Made by a program: the position numbers and the translations under genes. This document shows positions 40,488-51,498 of a stretch of DNA of 64,000 bases, piece by piece (the stretch's first letter is position 1; every line of letters begins with the position of its first letter). Where the stretch lies: positions 372,001-436,000 of the forward strand of contig JABRWF010000008.1 in assembly GCA_018343915.1 (NCBI GenBank). Direction: 5' to 3'. The stretch is from Agroathelia rolfsii. Its lineage: Eukaryota > Basidiomycota > Agaricomycetes > Amylocorticiales > Amylocorticiaceae. Below the pieces are notes generated by a model. It had not been told where the DNA came from and did not search any database. It saw nothing but the letters and a program-made list of their open reading frames with translations.

Positions 40488-42009
40488 ATGGCTCTTTATG
40501 GAGTACAAGTCGTGGAGGGAAGCCATGCGTACAACATGAAACATGTTGGCAATTTATCTGACTTGATGTTGGCGTGCAGTTTGCCGGATTGGCACCAGGA
40601 CCGTTCGCTGGCCTAATCTTAGCAGACAATGGTGCATCCGTTACACGTATTGACAAGCCAGACTCGGCATCAATCGATACTCTATCCAGAGGTAAAAAGT
40701 CTTTGGCTATAAACCCAAAGACACCTTCTGGACTCGAGGTCTTGAAGAAGTTAATTGGCCAGGCTGATGTCTTGATTGATCCATTTCGTCCCGGCGTGCT
40801 TGAACGTCTTGGGCTGGGGCCCAATGTCTTTCTCGACAAGGCTAGCGGCTTGAATCCCAAACTTATATATGCTCGACTTTCTGGATTCCCTCCCAAAGGT
40901 GCGTAACGTAGTTGCGTTTACTATTTTAGCGTGATGTTTAATACTTTTTTTTTGCAGGAGGGTATACCCAAATGGCGGGTAAATACTGTACAAGTTAATG
41001 AATTTTCATTCAAAGGCTCAAGTCCCACTTATCAAGGACATGATATTAACTATGTTGCACTCAGTGGCGTCCTCTCCGTAGGTCTTGATCATTACAGCTT
41101 ATCAATGAGGACATTACGACTGAGCACACGACAGACACTTCCTCGCCCGAATGGTATACCAATATTCCCAATCAACCTTCTCGCTGATTTTGCCGGTGGT
41201 GGCCTGACATGTGCCATGGGGATCCTCTTAGCACTAGCTCAAAGAGGTCGGACCGGTCGTGGTCAAGTCGTCAATGTGGACATGGTATGCCATCTATAAA
41301 ATCCCTTAGACTGCCAACGAGATCCTACTTAGCATATCTTCTTAGGTATCCGGGACACGATACCTATCATCCTTTATTCTCAGTCGAAAGATGCTCAACA
41401 TTCCTGGATTCGCTTCTTCACCCGGAGAAAACCTCCTTGATGGCGGTGCTCCATTTTACAATACCTACACCTGTGCAGACACCGATTCCGGACCCGCTTG
41501 GGTCGCCGTCGGCTGTCTTGAGCCCCAGTTCTTTGCAGATTTCATTTCGCGATTCACTTCCATTGTAGGGCCCGATGGCGACGACTGGAAACCCACGCCA
41601 GAAACACAGGCAAGGCGAGAGGATTGGCCGAAATTAAAAGTATATCTTACGAATGGATTTGCTTCTCGTACTCGTGAATTCTGGACTGGCGTCTTCAAAG
41701 GTTTCTATTCATCCATCCTGTTCTCTACAGTTGCTTATGAGCCATTTAAAACCAGGTACAGAAAGTTGCGTGACGCCTGTCCTAACAGTCGACGAAGCGG
41801 CATCATTGGCAGAATCACATGCGCCTCTGCCTGACGTCCATCCCCGTCTGTCCACAACTCCGCCAAATGCGCACACCACCGATCCAATCAATTTAGTACC
41901 CGGTACCCATAACCAAGAGGTACTGACACAACTCGGTTTGAGTGAAGATGATATAAAGCATCTACAAGCAGAGGGTGCACTTGGCGCAAAGTTCCGTAAT
42001 AAATTATGA
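40488..42009 (+). CDS. Alpha-methylacyl-CoA racemase-like CoA-transferase family III protein, copy 1
   Basis: Alpha-methylacyl-CoA racemase inverts the 2-methyl centre of branched acyl-CoAs so that they can enter beta-oxidation. The start MALYGVQVVE is followed by FAGLAPGPFAGLILADNGAS, RGKKSLAINPKTPSGLEVL, KADVLIDPFRPGVLERLGLG-like sequence and NPKLIYARLSGFPPKG. The catalytic His is in AGHDINYVALSGVLS and the Asp in INLLADFAGGGL. GQVVNVDMVSGTRYLSSF and GENLLDGGAPFYNTYTCADT follow, then CVTPVLTVDEAASLAESHA. The C-terminus is KFRNKL, a weak PTS1-like end. Six or seven introns. The first intron appears to start with GG instead of GT (see findings). It is tandem with copy 2. Confidence 0.9.
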
Positions 42010-42806
42010 CAAAATTTAAACATGAATGTATGCACGTAATTCGAGTCTAATGATGGTTGGTTTTGAGGTTCAATATCGTCTTCACTACTTCCAAGATCGA
42101 TAGCGATAACCCGAATAAAGCTTGAATATCAAATGAGAAGTATGATTCATTTCTAGCAGTGTTCAGATAATAGCGTAGGCCATGCGTGTTCCTTGATAAC
42201 AGCCGATAGTAAGAAATTAAGTCCGAGTCGGCTATTAATCGAGACATTCACAATATTAACACAGTGAGCGACTGTCATTACATGTACTAACATCTGTTTA
42301 CAACTAATACTAATGACACTAGGCGCTATTAAGCCCGGTACAAGTTACCGAACTAACTTGCAATAGGAGTAGATACAGAACTTACTAGGTGATAAGAAAA
42401 ATGTCCATCATGATACAGGACGAAAGCTGCCATCAGCAAACATAAATAATTAGCGCGCGTCTCCCGGCATGTCATGCACTATGATGCGCACTATCAAGCC
42501 AGAAGAAACACCTAGCCGCATCGTGGGAAACAGATATCAGCTTTTATTTTCATTCGGCTTGACAGGGTTATACGGCTAATCTGCCGGCAAATAATTTTGA
42601 ACGCGTGCTAGCAATTTCCGTCCTGAGAATGATGAACACCTCTTTTATCGTCCAATCGAATCTCGTTATTTAATTATGGCATTGTATTTATCGTGCTAAG
42701 GTCCGTTGCTCTAAAGCTTTGGGCACAACCCATCTTCGCTACTAGGAAAGCGCCGCCTCTAAAGCTCTAAAGTTCGGGTACCCCGTCACGGTTGGCACAT
42801 CAACAA
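42010..42806. other. Spacer between tandem racemase-like genes
   Basis: About 800 A+T-rich bases containing the 3' UTR of copy 1 and the promoter of copy 2. I see no gene. Confidence 0.5.
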
Positions 42807-44346
42807 ATGGCTCTCAACGGAGTTCGAGTGGTGGAGGAAAGTTATCCTTGCCGTCTACTATTCCCTAATGTATTCCATCTGACCTACTGTTGGTGTGTAG
42901 TTCGCTGGAATAGCACCAGGACCGTTTGCTGGCTTGATCCTAGCGGACTATGGTGCATCCGTGACGCGGATCGATAAACCGAACTTGGACCCCACAACTG
43001 CCAGTACAGATATTTTATTCAGAGGGAAAAAATCATTGGCTATAAATCCAAAAGCACCGTCTGGTCTTGAAGTTTTAAAAAAATTAATTAGTAAAGCCGA
43101 CGTACTGATTGACCCGTATCGTCCTGGAGTACTTGAGCGTCTAGGGCTGGGCCCGAGTGTCTTTCTTGACAAGGATCATGGATTGAATCCCCGGCTCATA
43201 TACGCTCGTCTTTTTGGATTCTCTCCCAAAGGTTTGTCTCATGGTAATCATTGTGGGTTTCAACAGCAGCGCTCATTTCTCTCTTTTAAAGGAGAATATG
43301 GACAAATGGCGGGTAAATGAATAGTTTACTAAATATTCACTCAAACGCTCAAGTTATGGCTTTCAAGGGCATGATTTGAATTTTGTTGCACTCAGTGGTG
43401 TCCTTGCCGTATGTTCATGCACCATATAAATGTAGGAGTGTAATTTAACTTGAACATGGTCCAGATATTGCCTCGCCGGGATGGTATACCCATGATTCCC
43501 CTCAACCTCATTGCTGATTTGGCAGGTGGCGGCTCAATCTGCGCCATGGGAATTCTTTTGGCCTTACTTCAAAGAGGCCATACTGGCCATGGCCAAGTTG
43601 TCAATGTGGATATGGTATATCGCCTATGAAGATCCCTGAAAGTAGCATATGACCTAATATATCTCCTCAGGTCTCTGGAATACGATACTTTGCGTCATTT
43701 GCCCTCCTCCAGACCATGTTAAAACTCCCTAATTTTACCTCACCACCAGGAGAAAACCTCATCGACGGTGGCTCCCCCTACTGTAACATCTATATCTGTG
43801 CTGATACTAATCCCGAGCATGCCTTAATTGCCGTATCCTGCCTCCTACCGCAGTTTTTCGTAGATTTCATTTCCCGGTTCGTATCGATAGTTGGTCCCGA
43901 CAGCGACGGATGGACACCCACACCCAAAACGCGGGAAAGGCAGGAAGAATGGCCGAGGTTGAAGGCGTACCTCACGCGTGGTTTTGCTTCCCGTCCTCGT
44001 GATTTCTGGACCGCATTTTTCAAAGGTTTCTTGTTTTCTCATTTATCCCCTTTGCTCACTATACTGTCGCTCACACAAATCATTCCTGATAGATACAGAT
44101 TGCTGTGTCACGCCAGTTTTGACGCCCCAGGAGGCGGCCACATTGGCGGAATCGCACACGTCCTTGGCTGATGCCCATCCCCGCCTAGAAGGAATGCCGT
44201 CAAGTACAGACACTTCTAATGCGACCCATCTCGTACATGGTACACATAACCAAGAAGTGCTGACAGAGCTTGGCTTGAGCAAAGATGACATAAAGCAATT
44301 ACAGGCGGAGGGTGTGTTTGGTACAGAATTCCGTAACAGATTATAA
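42807..44346 (+). CDS. Alpha-methylacyl-CoA racemase-like CoA-transferase family III protein, copy 2
   Basis: A close tandem paralogue of the gene at 40488. Start MALNGVRVVE, then FAGIAPGPFAGLILADYGAS, RGKKSLAINPKAPSGLEVL and ADVLIDPYRPGVLERLGLG. The His motif reads GHDLNFVALSGVLA and the Asp motif LNLIADLAGGGS, so both catalytic residues are kept although the second motif has Phe to Leu. GQVVNVDMVSGIRYFASFAL and PPGENLIDGGSPYCNIYICA follow, then CVTPVLTPQEAATLAESH. The C-terminus EFRNRL is PTS1-like but not canonical. Exon positions match copy 1. The first intron seems to begin with GA. Intact reading frame throughout, so both copies may be active, possibly on different chain lengths. Confidence 0.89.
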
Positions 44347-44818
44347 TAAGATTTTAGTTCATCCCGAACGTGAGTATATGCGTGTAATTTGATAACAGAT
44401 TGCGTTCGGTTCTAGTATGGATGACACTTGTGGCTCATAATATAAAAATGCGTTGTAGTTTACGATATTTGTTATAGTAGACATAAGACCACATCGAGAG
44501 TTTCAGGGGTTTATAGTAGCTTGAATGCCAAATGAAGAGAAGTATGCATATTTCTCCTTCGATAGCTTGAGCGTAAACTACACGCATTTATAAGCGGAAC
44601 TTGTTTAGTAGCAAATAGTCTGCATTTTCTGGATTTAATGTGAATAAATGACGTGACAAGGACAAGTCATGATATGCAAGCTGACCCAACTGAGAATATT
44701 AAAAGAACACATATGCAAACAGTTCATAACATGAAACGACGAAAAGCCCAAGCATAACAATATTTCCTATATGCGTTACCGAGGATGGTAAAGGTCCAGG
44801 GAATGAATATATCCGAAG
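44347..44818. other. Convergent intergenic spacer
   Basis: A+T-rich, between the 3' ends of racemase-like copy 2 (+) and the C3HC zinc finger gene (-). No gene seen. Confidence 0.5.
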
Positions 44819-46829
44819 CTAGACGAATAAGCTTTTGACATATTTCAGTACATCCCTTCCCTAAGGGAGAAAGAAGAACCCTATTAGTATAATCAACAAA
44901 ATGGGTAGCATGCCACTCTGCACTCACTCCTTTACTCTTGATCCCAGCAATCATAGCCTCCACAGGATCTTCCTCGCCAGGAGCCTCTTCGCCTGTCGGA
45001 GTAATAGTCACGTCCATATTAGCGGTAGTAGTAGCCCTTGTCAAGATGTCCCGCTTTTGCTTTTGCCTCTGCGTCGCTCCATACCCCAACAAAACACTCA
45101 AGACCGCACGCCAGCCCTCCACTGGCTCTGAAGACTTTTGCCCGCTCGCACCGCCGTTACCGTCTTTCTGCTGTAGAGATGACAAGCTCGGCACAACCGT
45201 AGATCGAACGACGTATGGACAGTAGGCCCGATGCTCCTTCAGTGGGTCGAACGGGCGCTTTGGGGGTACCCTGGCGGGAGCACTCGTCTGTTCGCCAGAC
45301 TGTTCCGACGATACTGGATTGGCAGTGAAAGATTGGGCATGCGGGGCGAAAGCCCACAGTCCAACACGGCGCTGACAGAGTTCGCAGTGCAGAAGAGCAT
45401 TATCCCGGGTAGGGGCAGGAGACGATGTACGCGAGACTGCCATTGATAACCCCTTGGACGACGGTTGGCGCTGCAGAGCCGACTGAGAGGATTGTCGAGC
45501 CGACATCGATGTTGAAGGTCGTGAGAATGGTGAGGCAGCACGCGACGCTGCCGCAGAGTCAGGCCCAAATTCTGATGGACGCTGGAAGATGCTTGCGCTA
45601 CTAATGCTCCCTGAGGTGCGATAGATGAATGCGGGAGTATGAGAACGGTCAGCTGGTGGTGCAAGTGACCATCCGAATAGGGATACTAGTACACCAGCTT
45701 CAGACAGACTAATTGTGCTGTCAGTATCTGGAAGTCTTGCTGGCCTTGACTCGGGGCTTGCAGGTGCAGATATAGAACCATGGTTGAGTGTCGAATGTAC
45801 ATTAATGCTGGAAGCGAATTGTTCATCGTTATCGTGTGTGGTCTTTGGGTCTTGAACAGAATTTATCGTAAGCATGAGGTTATGGACTTGGTTGGCGTTC
45901 TGATGGATTGTAAGCCAGTCATACGGACACTATGAGTTAATAGACGTACAAGAGGGTGCTTGAGATCAATTTCCGCGAGCAAGGGTGTAAGCACTGCTGC
46001 ACGGGCCTTGATATGCCTTGCCATAGCAAGGGGCGTCTGCATCGGTATGCGATAGATAGAGTCTGGTTTATTTTGGAAAAGGATGAGCTGGGTATTTTGA
46101 CAGTGATGGTAGCATTACAACTTACTATCACATTGGCGTGTTTTCCACGGGCACCCGCTTTTATGCTGATTTACCAGAGAGTTTCTTTGCCTCTCCACCA
46201 AGGCGTTTGCTAAAACGTAGATGCTCTCGGTTAGTATGTCAAGCACAGGAAACCTACCTCCTTACCAGCATCCCTACTCAACCCATCCGTTTTCGCCACC
46301 ACCCACGATGCTTCACAGAGTGTACAGAGAAGCCTGTCCTTCCCGTCATTTAACCACCCACACTTGGCGGCGGCAGCAGGGCTGAGCGAGTCATGTTTGT
46401 TTGAGTATGTCGAGAGCTTGAATGTTGACAGTCGGGATAAGAATGAGGCTGTCGATGAGGGTCGGTACTCGGTAGTTGAAACTGTGGAGGGTGAGGGGGC
46501 GCGGGAAGTTATGGCGGTGGATCCTCTTAAATAAGATGTGCTACGCGACAAGATAGCTGAGAGGTGAGGTGTTTTGATGGCAGGAGCACTGCTAGGCCTA
46601 TAACGGATCAGCAAGGAGCAACAAAGGACATGCTCTACAAAGAGTTGTATACTCACGTAGTTTTCTGAGGCTTCGAGTCCCTTTTCAGCCCGTACTTGGC
46701 GATATTGGATAGCAATAGACGAGGGCCCTGGTGAAATTTCTTTGAAGGGGGAGGTCGGGACTCTTCCTGCTCTACAGCACTATCGAGCGTGAGGATAGCC
46801 TGATCAAATTTGCGCTGGAGACGGGACAT
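44819..46829 (-). CDS. C3HC zinc finger protein (NIPA/Rsm1-like)
   Basis: The family includes vertebrate ZC3HC1/NIPA and fission yeast Rsm1 (RNA export), associated with the nuclear envelope and pore. The start is ATG 46827-46829 (MSRLQRKFDQAILTLDSAVE) or the in-frame ATG 12 bases upstream. The C3HC block reads AAAKCGWLNDGKDRLLCTLC EASW in two conserved parts, then LVNQHKSGCPWKTRQCDSTI. The Rsm1-like second block contains DNALLHCELCQRRVGLWAFA and FDPLKEHRAYCPYVV, then EPVEGWRAVLSVLLGYG. A GTGAGT donor after GIKSKG and an acceptor before 44860 give the family-like end GRDVLKYVKSLFV with the stop at 44819-44821; reading through the intron gives an unrelated tail to 44724. A Ser-rich linker separates the two blocks. 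It is divergent from the first SRA gene. Confidence 0.88.
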
Positions 46830-47125
46830 ATCTAAGAACATAAAAAGCTAATAGAACTTCAAGCGAGCGCACTTTTTTTGCCCTGATGCTCGACACTGTG
46901 CTTGTTGACGGCATAACGTCGTCGGCGTTGACTGAGCTCATCGTGCTGGTGGTGGTGGCGGGCAATCTCGAGATAGCGACAAGCTAGCATCTTACCAGTG
47001 TACCGTCAGCCGTCAGCCTTGGGTGGGGGTCGGAATCTGAAATAGTAGACTCACCGGAGCCGAGATCCGTATCAGGCAGACAATGACGTGCGTGACTCAC
47101 TGGGGAGGACTAAGATTGTTGACCA

Positions 47126-48067
47126 ATGACCACAAACTCTGAAGTGACACTGCAGTATGCTCGAATTGATTTGATTATACAGAAAATAATTCAACGTACA
47201 AATAAAAAATGCAGGTTAAGCAAGACATTTGGGGACATCCCAGGCGTACCTATTGGAAAGACTTTTGACACCAGGTAACTTGAAACCGTCTCAGGTGCTT
47301 GTGGGACTGAATACGCACACACCGACACTCCACGTGTAGGAAGGAAGCCAAAGAGGCAGGGCTTCACAAATCCGGTGAAGCTGGTATATCCGATACACCT
47401 AATGGTGCAACCTGCATCGTTATAAACGGAGAGTATCCCGATGAAGACCATGGATATGATGTGTAGGAGCCCTTTTCGCGACTTCAGGATCGATGCTAAA
47501 CAATCCCGCTATTATAGGGTTTATATTGGCTCGGGATCCGGCGAGGAAGATCAGCAATGGGCTACCGGTCCTAATAGATCACTAGTGGTAAACATACATG
47601 CGCCTTCTTAGGTCCTAGATCTATCAAATACTCATTGGTAACCCCTGGCAGGTATCTTTGGAAAACGGGAATCCTGTCCGCGTCATAAGAGGCTCAAAGG
47701 GTAATCCCAAGTGGTCCCCGTACTCTGGATATCGATACGATGGACTTTATCGGGTTATCGACGTACGTGGGCTCCCCCGTTCGTTTTTCAGTCATCCAAA
47801 TCAACACTGATATACCTGCTAAAATTAACAGTCCAGAATGGTGACAGCCTCCGGCGGAAGTGGACATAGACAGTGCCAATTCTTGCTCAGGGTAAAATTT
47901 CAGTTGTTTTTATCGTCATCATATGTTAATGGCAAGACATCATATAATCATAGCGACTGCCGGACCAGCCGCCCCTGACTGAAAACAAAGGCAGGGAGGA
48001 ATTGGAGAATATCATAAAATCGGTAAATGGAAGAAAAACAACCTCCCGCAAGAAGCGTGCAGCATAA
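47126..48067 (+). CDS. SRA-YDG domain protein, copy 1
   Basis: The SRA-YDG fold flips out and reads methylated or hydroxymethylated cytosine in DNA. Predicted exons start 47126-47274, 47340-47462 and 47518 onward. Blocks are RLSKTFGDIPGVPIGKTFDT, KEAGLHKSGEAGISDTPNGA, TCIVINGEYPDEDHGYDVVY, IGSGSGEEDQQWATGPNRSL, NGNPVRVIRGSKGNPKWSPY and SGYRYDGLYRVID. After QCQFLLRRLPDQPPL the tail is basic and ends TTSRKKRAA at the stop 48065-48067. The DHG and YIGSG elements match the base-binding part of UHRF1-type SRA. There is no RING, PHD or SET domain, so this is a stand-alone SRA protein of about 240 residues. The frame is intact with canonical splice sites. Its paralogue lies 2 kb downstream. Confidence 0.87.
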
Positions 48068-48650
48068 AAATAAAAATAAAAATTGATCAGGCAGGTACAA
48101 ACTTCGATAGTGATAATTTGGTTCTATCTCTTTGCGGGTCTACATTGTATACACTTGACTTATTGATTATGAATGTGTATTTAAGGAACAGATATTAGCA
48201 TCTAACCCTTGTTCAACTTATGGTCTTACAACTACTCAGGAAGATATAGCCCCCTGTCATCGCATATTCATGTAGTGATTGATTGGTTACAAACGTCTGA
48301 AGAACTTTTAATCATAGCGTTGCTTAGACGTTAGTCTATCGACTATTATAAGAGGTGTGATAAGGTAAATTGCTTCCCTAATCCGTGTTTGCAAATTTGA
48401 AAATACATAGGAGCTTGATACCAACTATTTACCTGGTAACTTGCTATAACATCACTAGTAATGACATTAAGCATTGTCATTACCTGAAGTGTCATGGGTA
48501 CACCCAGCTTCATCTACCATTCCTATCTTTTTCTCCTTTCTTAGATGATTCTAAACCTATTTTTATGATTTTTCCTTAATTAAGTTATGGATACACCATC
48601 CTCATCCCTTTGTAATGCACACTTGAGTTTGATTTTGGAGTTATTACGAT
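48068..48650. other. Intergenic, A+T-rich
   Basis: Spacer after the first SRA gene. No gene seen. Confidence 0.4.
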
Positions 48651-50020
48651 TTACTAGACCCTTAAAGACCAACTGGCAACTACGGAAGAGGAAACCCAGG
48701 AGAAGAGGAACTCGACTGGGGAAGATGTCATTTCGGCTGTAACTAAGGATTTGAATCCAACGACAACTGCTTATATTCCTTCCACAAGTCATCACAAGAA
48801 CGCTTTATGGAGTCGAAAACGTGGATGAGAGCTGAGATTTCCAGCTTTTTGCTACTATCGTCATGGCGTTTCCGAAAATGGACTTATTCTATCATAACTA
48901 CGATTAAAATCTCCCGAAAGTCGCCCATAATACCAATAACAATTGCAGGACAACTTGTTGAGGCAAGATCACACGCATATATGCAGGTCCGTATAGCTTG
49001 GAAAGCGGGATTCACAGAGGCAGCTAAATCGGTCTTCAGCTCTATAATAGCATATTGAGAGACACCCCAAGCCGTGACACTATCTGGTTTCAAAGTTATT
49101 GAATCAGCGGAAGGACATGAGTTGTAACTAGCTTGGCATTCAAAGAGCTGTATAAAGAGCTCCTTCAGGGCCTTCCGGCGCGCGTCTTCGTTCTTCGTAT
49201 GTTCAATAGCATACATGTACTTGTAGAAAATCCGAGTGAGCTCAAACATCATTCTATTGCCGTCGTTGATGGAATAGCACCGTCTGCGACCAAAAGCAAG
49301 CCTCTGGCCTCGATTGAAGAGCAGCTAGGATAGGACTATAAAGAGCAGGGGGATGTGCGCATTGATATACGGGTCAACGGCTTGATAAATAGCATTGATT
49401 GTCTTGACAGTGTCAGGGCACCGGCAGGCATCATTCATGGCTCTATTTCGCAAGACGATCGTTACATTCTGTCATGATTTTAAGGTGATTGGGCATTTTG
49501 AGGATGCATGATATGATATATCTCTTCAACCTCTTTGAACGTTCTTTTCGCATGATCCATTGTCGGTAGGTGTATAGAGGAGACGGGGAGTAATATTCAT
49601 ATTTAGGTAGCATTGACGACTTTATAATCACGTGTAGATGCAACCTATCTAGCATGTCCATGCCAGTGGTCTGTAATGGGATCATCGCTCTCAAACAGCT
49701 GAACACCTACTGAATATATGCTGAGGTCCAGACGGCAAATATAATCTTCCATCGATATTTTTGCATCGCATGGCTGAAATTGAAATTTTCAATAGGACCT
49801 GAACTTGATGCTACTGGTAAACCCTCTTAATGGCTTCGTCTCTGTTTTTCCAGACTTTGATGCAATTCTGTGGAACATTTTGCAAAAGCCAGTTGTCGTT
49901 TCTTTTGCGTGGTCGGACACTGTGCAATTGCCGAAGGGCAAGTGGACCTGACTAACTCGGATACTATCGAAAATCTCGTCATTAAACCAGGCACGTTGAG
50001 CCAGTCTCAGCACACACACC
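48651..50020 (-). pseudogene. Decayed fungal gene with nuclease-like NExK-type region
   Basis: Read on the minus strand, protein-like stretches occur in a consistent order but in different frames and with stops. They are VSQVHLPFGNCTVSDHAKET and ETKPLRGFTSSIKF near 49800-49990; VGVQLFESDDPITDHW HGHA near 49650-49720; an open run of 123 codons at 48884-49252 that includes AIIELKTDLAASVNPAFQAI; then, past a stop, FRKRHDDSSKKLEISALIHV. The order resembles large Agaricomycete proteins of unknown function with a restriction-endonuclease-like (E-x-K) block. The match is from memory of the family layout and is not exact. At least four breaks make it a pseudogene. Confidence 0.55.
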
Positions 50021-50138
50021 CTAGCTACAAACCAGCTCCCTCCTTAACGGCATCCAACAGCTTATTCAGCTTTGCTTAGTCAGCCAATGCATCAATGGAA
50101 CCAGGCTACATCATAACCTCTCTTGCAGATGGTTAACC

Positions 50139-51105
50139 ATGAACTCTGACGATGCACTAGCGTATGCTCGATCCCTTTTTGATATTCAGAGATATAGATT
50201 GAAAGAGGTAATAAAACTCAGATTAAGCAAGACATTCGGAGATGTTGGCGTGCCTGTGGGGACATGTTTCAATAGCAGGTAGTAAAACTCCACAATGTCA
50301 TTAGTACTAGGCCTTGACTCAACATGCCCCTCGTATCTTACGCTCAGGAAGCAACTTAAAGAAAAGGGTCTTCACAAATACCACGAGGCTGGCATATCCG
50401 ATACGCCCGAGGGTGCCACCTGCGTTGTCATAAACGGAGAATACCCCGATCAGGACTGCGGAGAGACAGTGTGAGGAGGAACCTCTTGTTATCGAATACT
50501 CACTTGCGCCATGATAACCGACGTCACGCCGATAGGACTTATATAGGCTCTGGAAACGGCAAGGAAGATCAGCAGTGGGACAGCGGACTCAACAGCGCAT
50601 TGCTCGTACGTGTAGTGTTTCCTACCTGCGCCCTCGTATCTATGCATTCAGCCTCGTAGTAATAACCTCTTCAATAGAAAAATGTCGAGAACGGAAGGCC
50701 TGTCCGTGTCGTACGAGGTTCTGAGGGCAACTACAGATGGTCTCCGTGGAAAGAAGCATATCGCTACGATGGATTATACAAGGTTCTCGACGTAAGTAAT
50801 CGCCTTTACGCTTGCTTATGCATACACAATTGTAGATTGACAAGTAAATGTTCAATTTATTTTAAATAGGCCAGGATCGTCAGGGGTCCGCAGCTAGGCC
50901 CTAACGGAGAAAGACTTAGGCAATGCCAGTTCTGGCTTGAGGTAGAGCTTCCATCTTATCTGTCTTCGTCGGTATCATGCATGGCTGACGAGATTTATGA
51001 CTACAGAGGTTGCCAAACCAGCCGCCGCTCCCCGAGTCTAGTAATAGGCAGTGGGCGGAGGAAAGAATAAGTAAGATAACCGGAAAAGGGAAAAAAAGGG
51101 CATGA
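50139..51105 (+). CDS. SRA-YDG domain protein, copy 2
   Basis: Paralogue of the gene at 47126 with the same exon layout. The start MNSDDALAYARSLFDIQRYR leads into LRLSKTFGDVGVPVGTCFNS, KEKGLHKYHEAGISDTPEGA, TCVVINGEYPDQDCGETVTY, IGSGNGKEDQQWDSGLNSAL, NGRPVRVVRGSEGNYRWSPW and AYRYDGLYKVLD. The end reads RQCQFWLERLPNQPPLPESS and a Lys/Arg-rich tail, stop at 51103-51105. The DHG element of copy 1 is DCG here, so the His next to the base-binding loop is lost; function on modified cytosine may differ. All splice sites used are GT..AG. It converges on TPS1. Confidence 0.85.
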
Positions 51106-51498
51106 AGTAGGAACGAATTTTCGTTAAACAACACCCTCCCTCTCCCTTCTCCACTTGCGCGCATGAGCTTGCCGTTCCGAATGACTGCCTAAAGATAAAT
51201 TACTCTCAGGAATGGGAGCCTTGCTCTTCAACTACCCATGGACTTTGGAAGATGGGCTCCGTTGTTATGTATGTACAATAATTGATTGATTGTATAAAAA
51301 GTTATGAAAAAGAAGGGGGGGGGGGGAGAAATGAATGCATGTAAGAACAACATAGCTATGGAGACCTCTAGGTATACATGTTATTACAACAACAGTAGCA
51401 ACAAAATCAAAGAAACATAAAAACAAGAAGAAAAAACCCGTTTTATATATCCAATCTGCTATATGCCCTTTCCGCTAGGATCGAGCACACATACACAC
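51106..51498. other. Convergent intergenic spacer
   Basis: 3' regions of the second SRA gene (+) and TPS1 (-), with a G run near 51316. No gene seen. Confidence 0.5.

Noticed and set aside
44724..44860. Longer C-terminus of the C3HC protein by reading through to 44724
   Set aside because: A GTGAGT..TTAG intron restores the family-like ending RDVLKYVKSLFV, so the read-through tail is unlikely.
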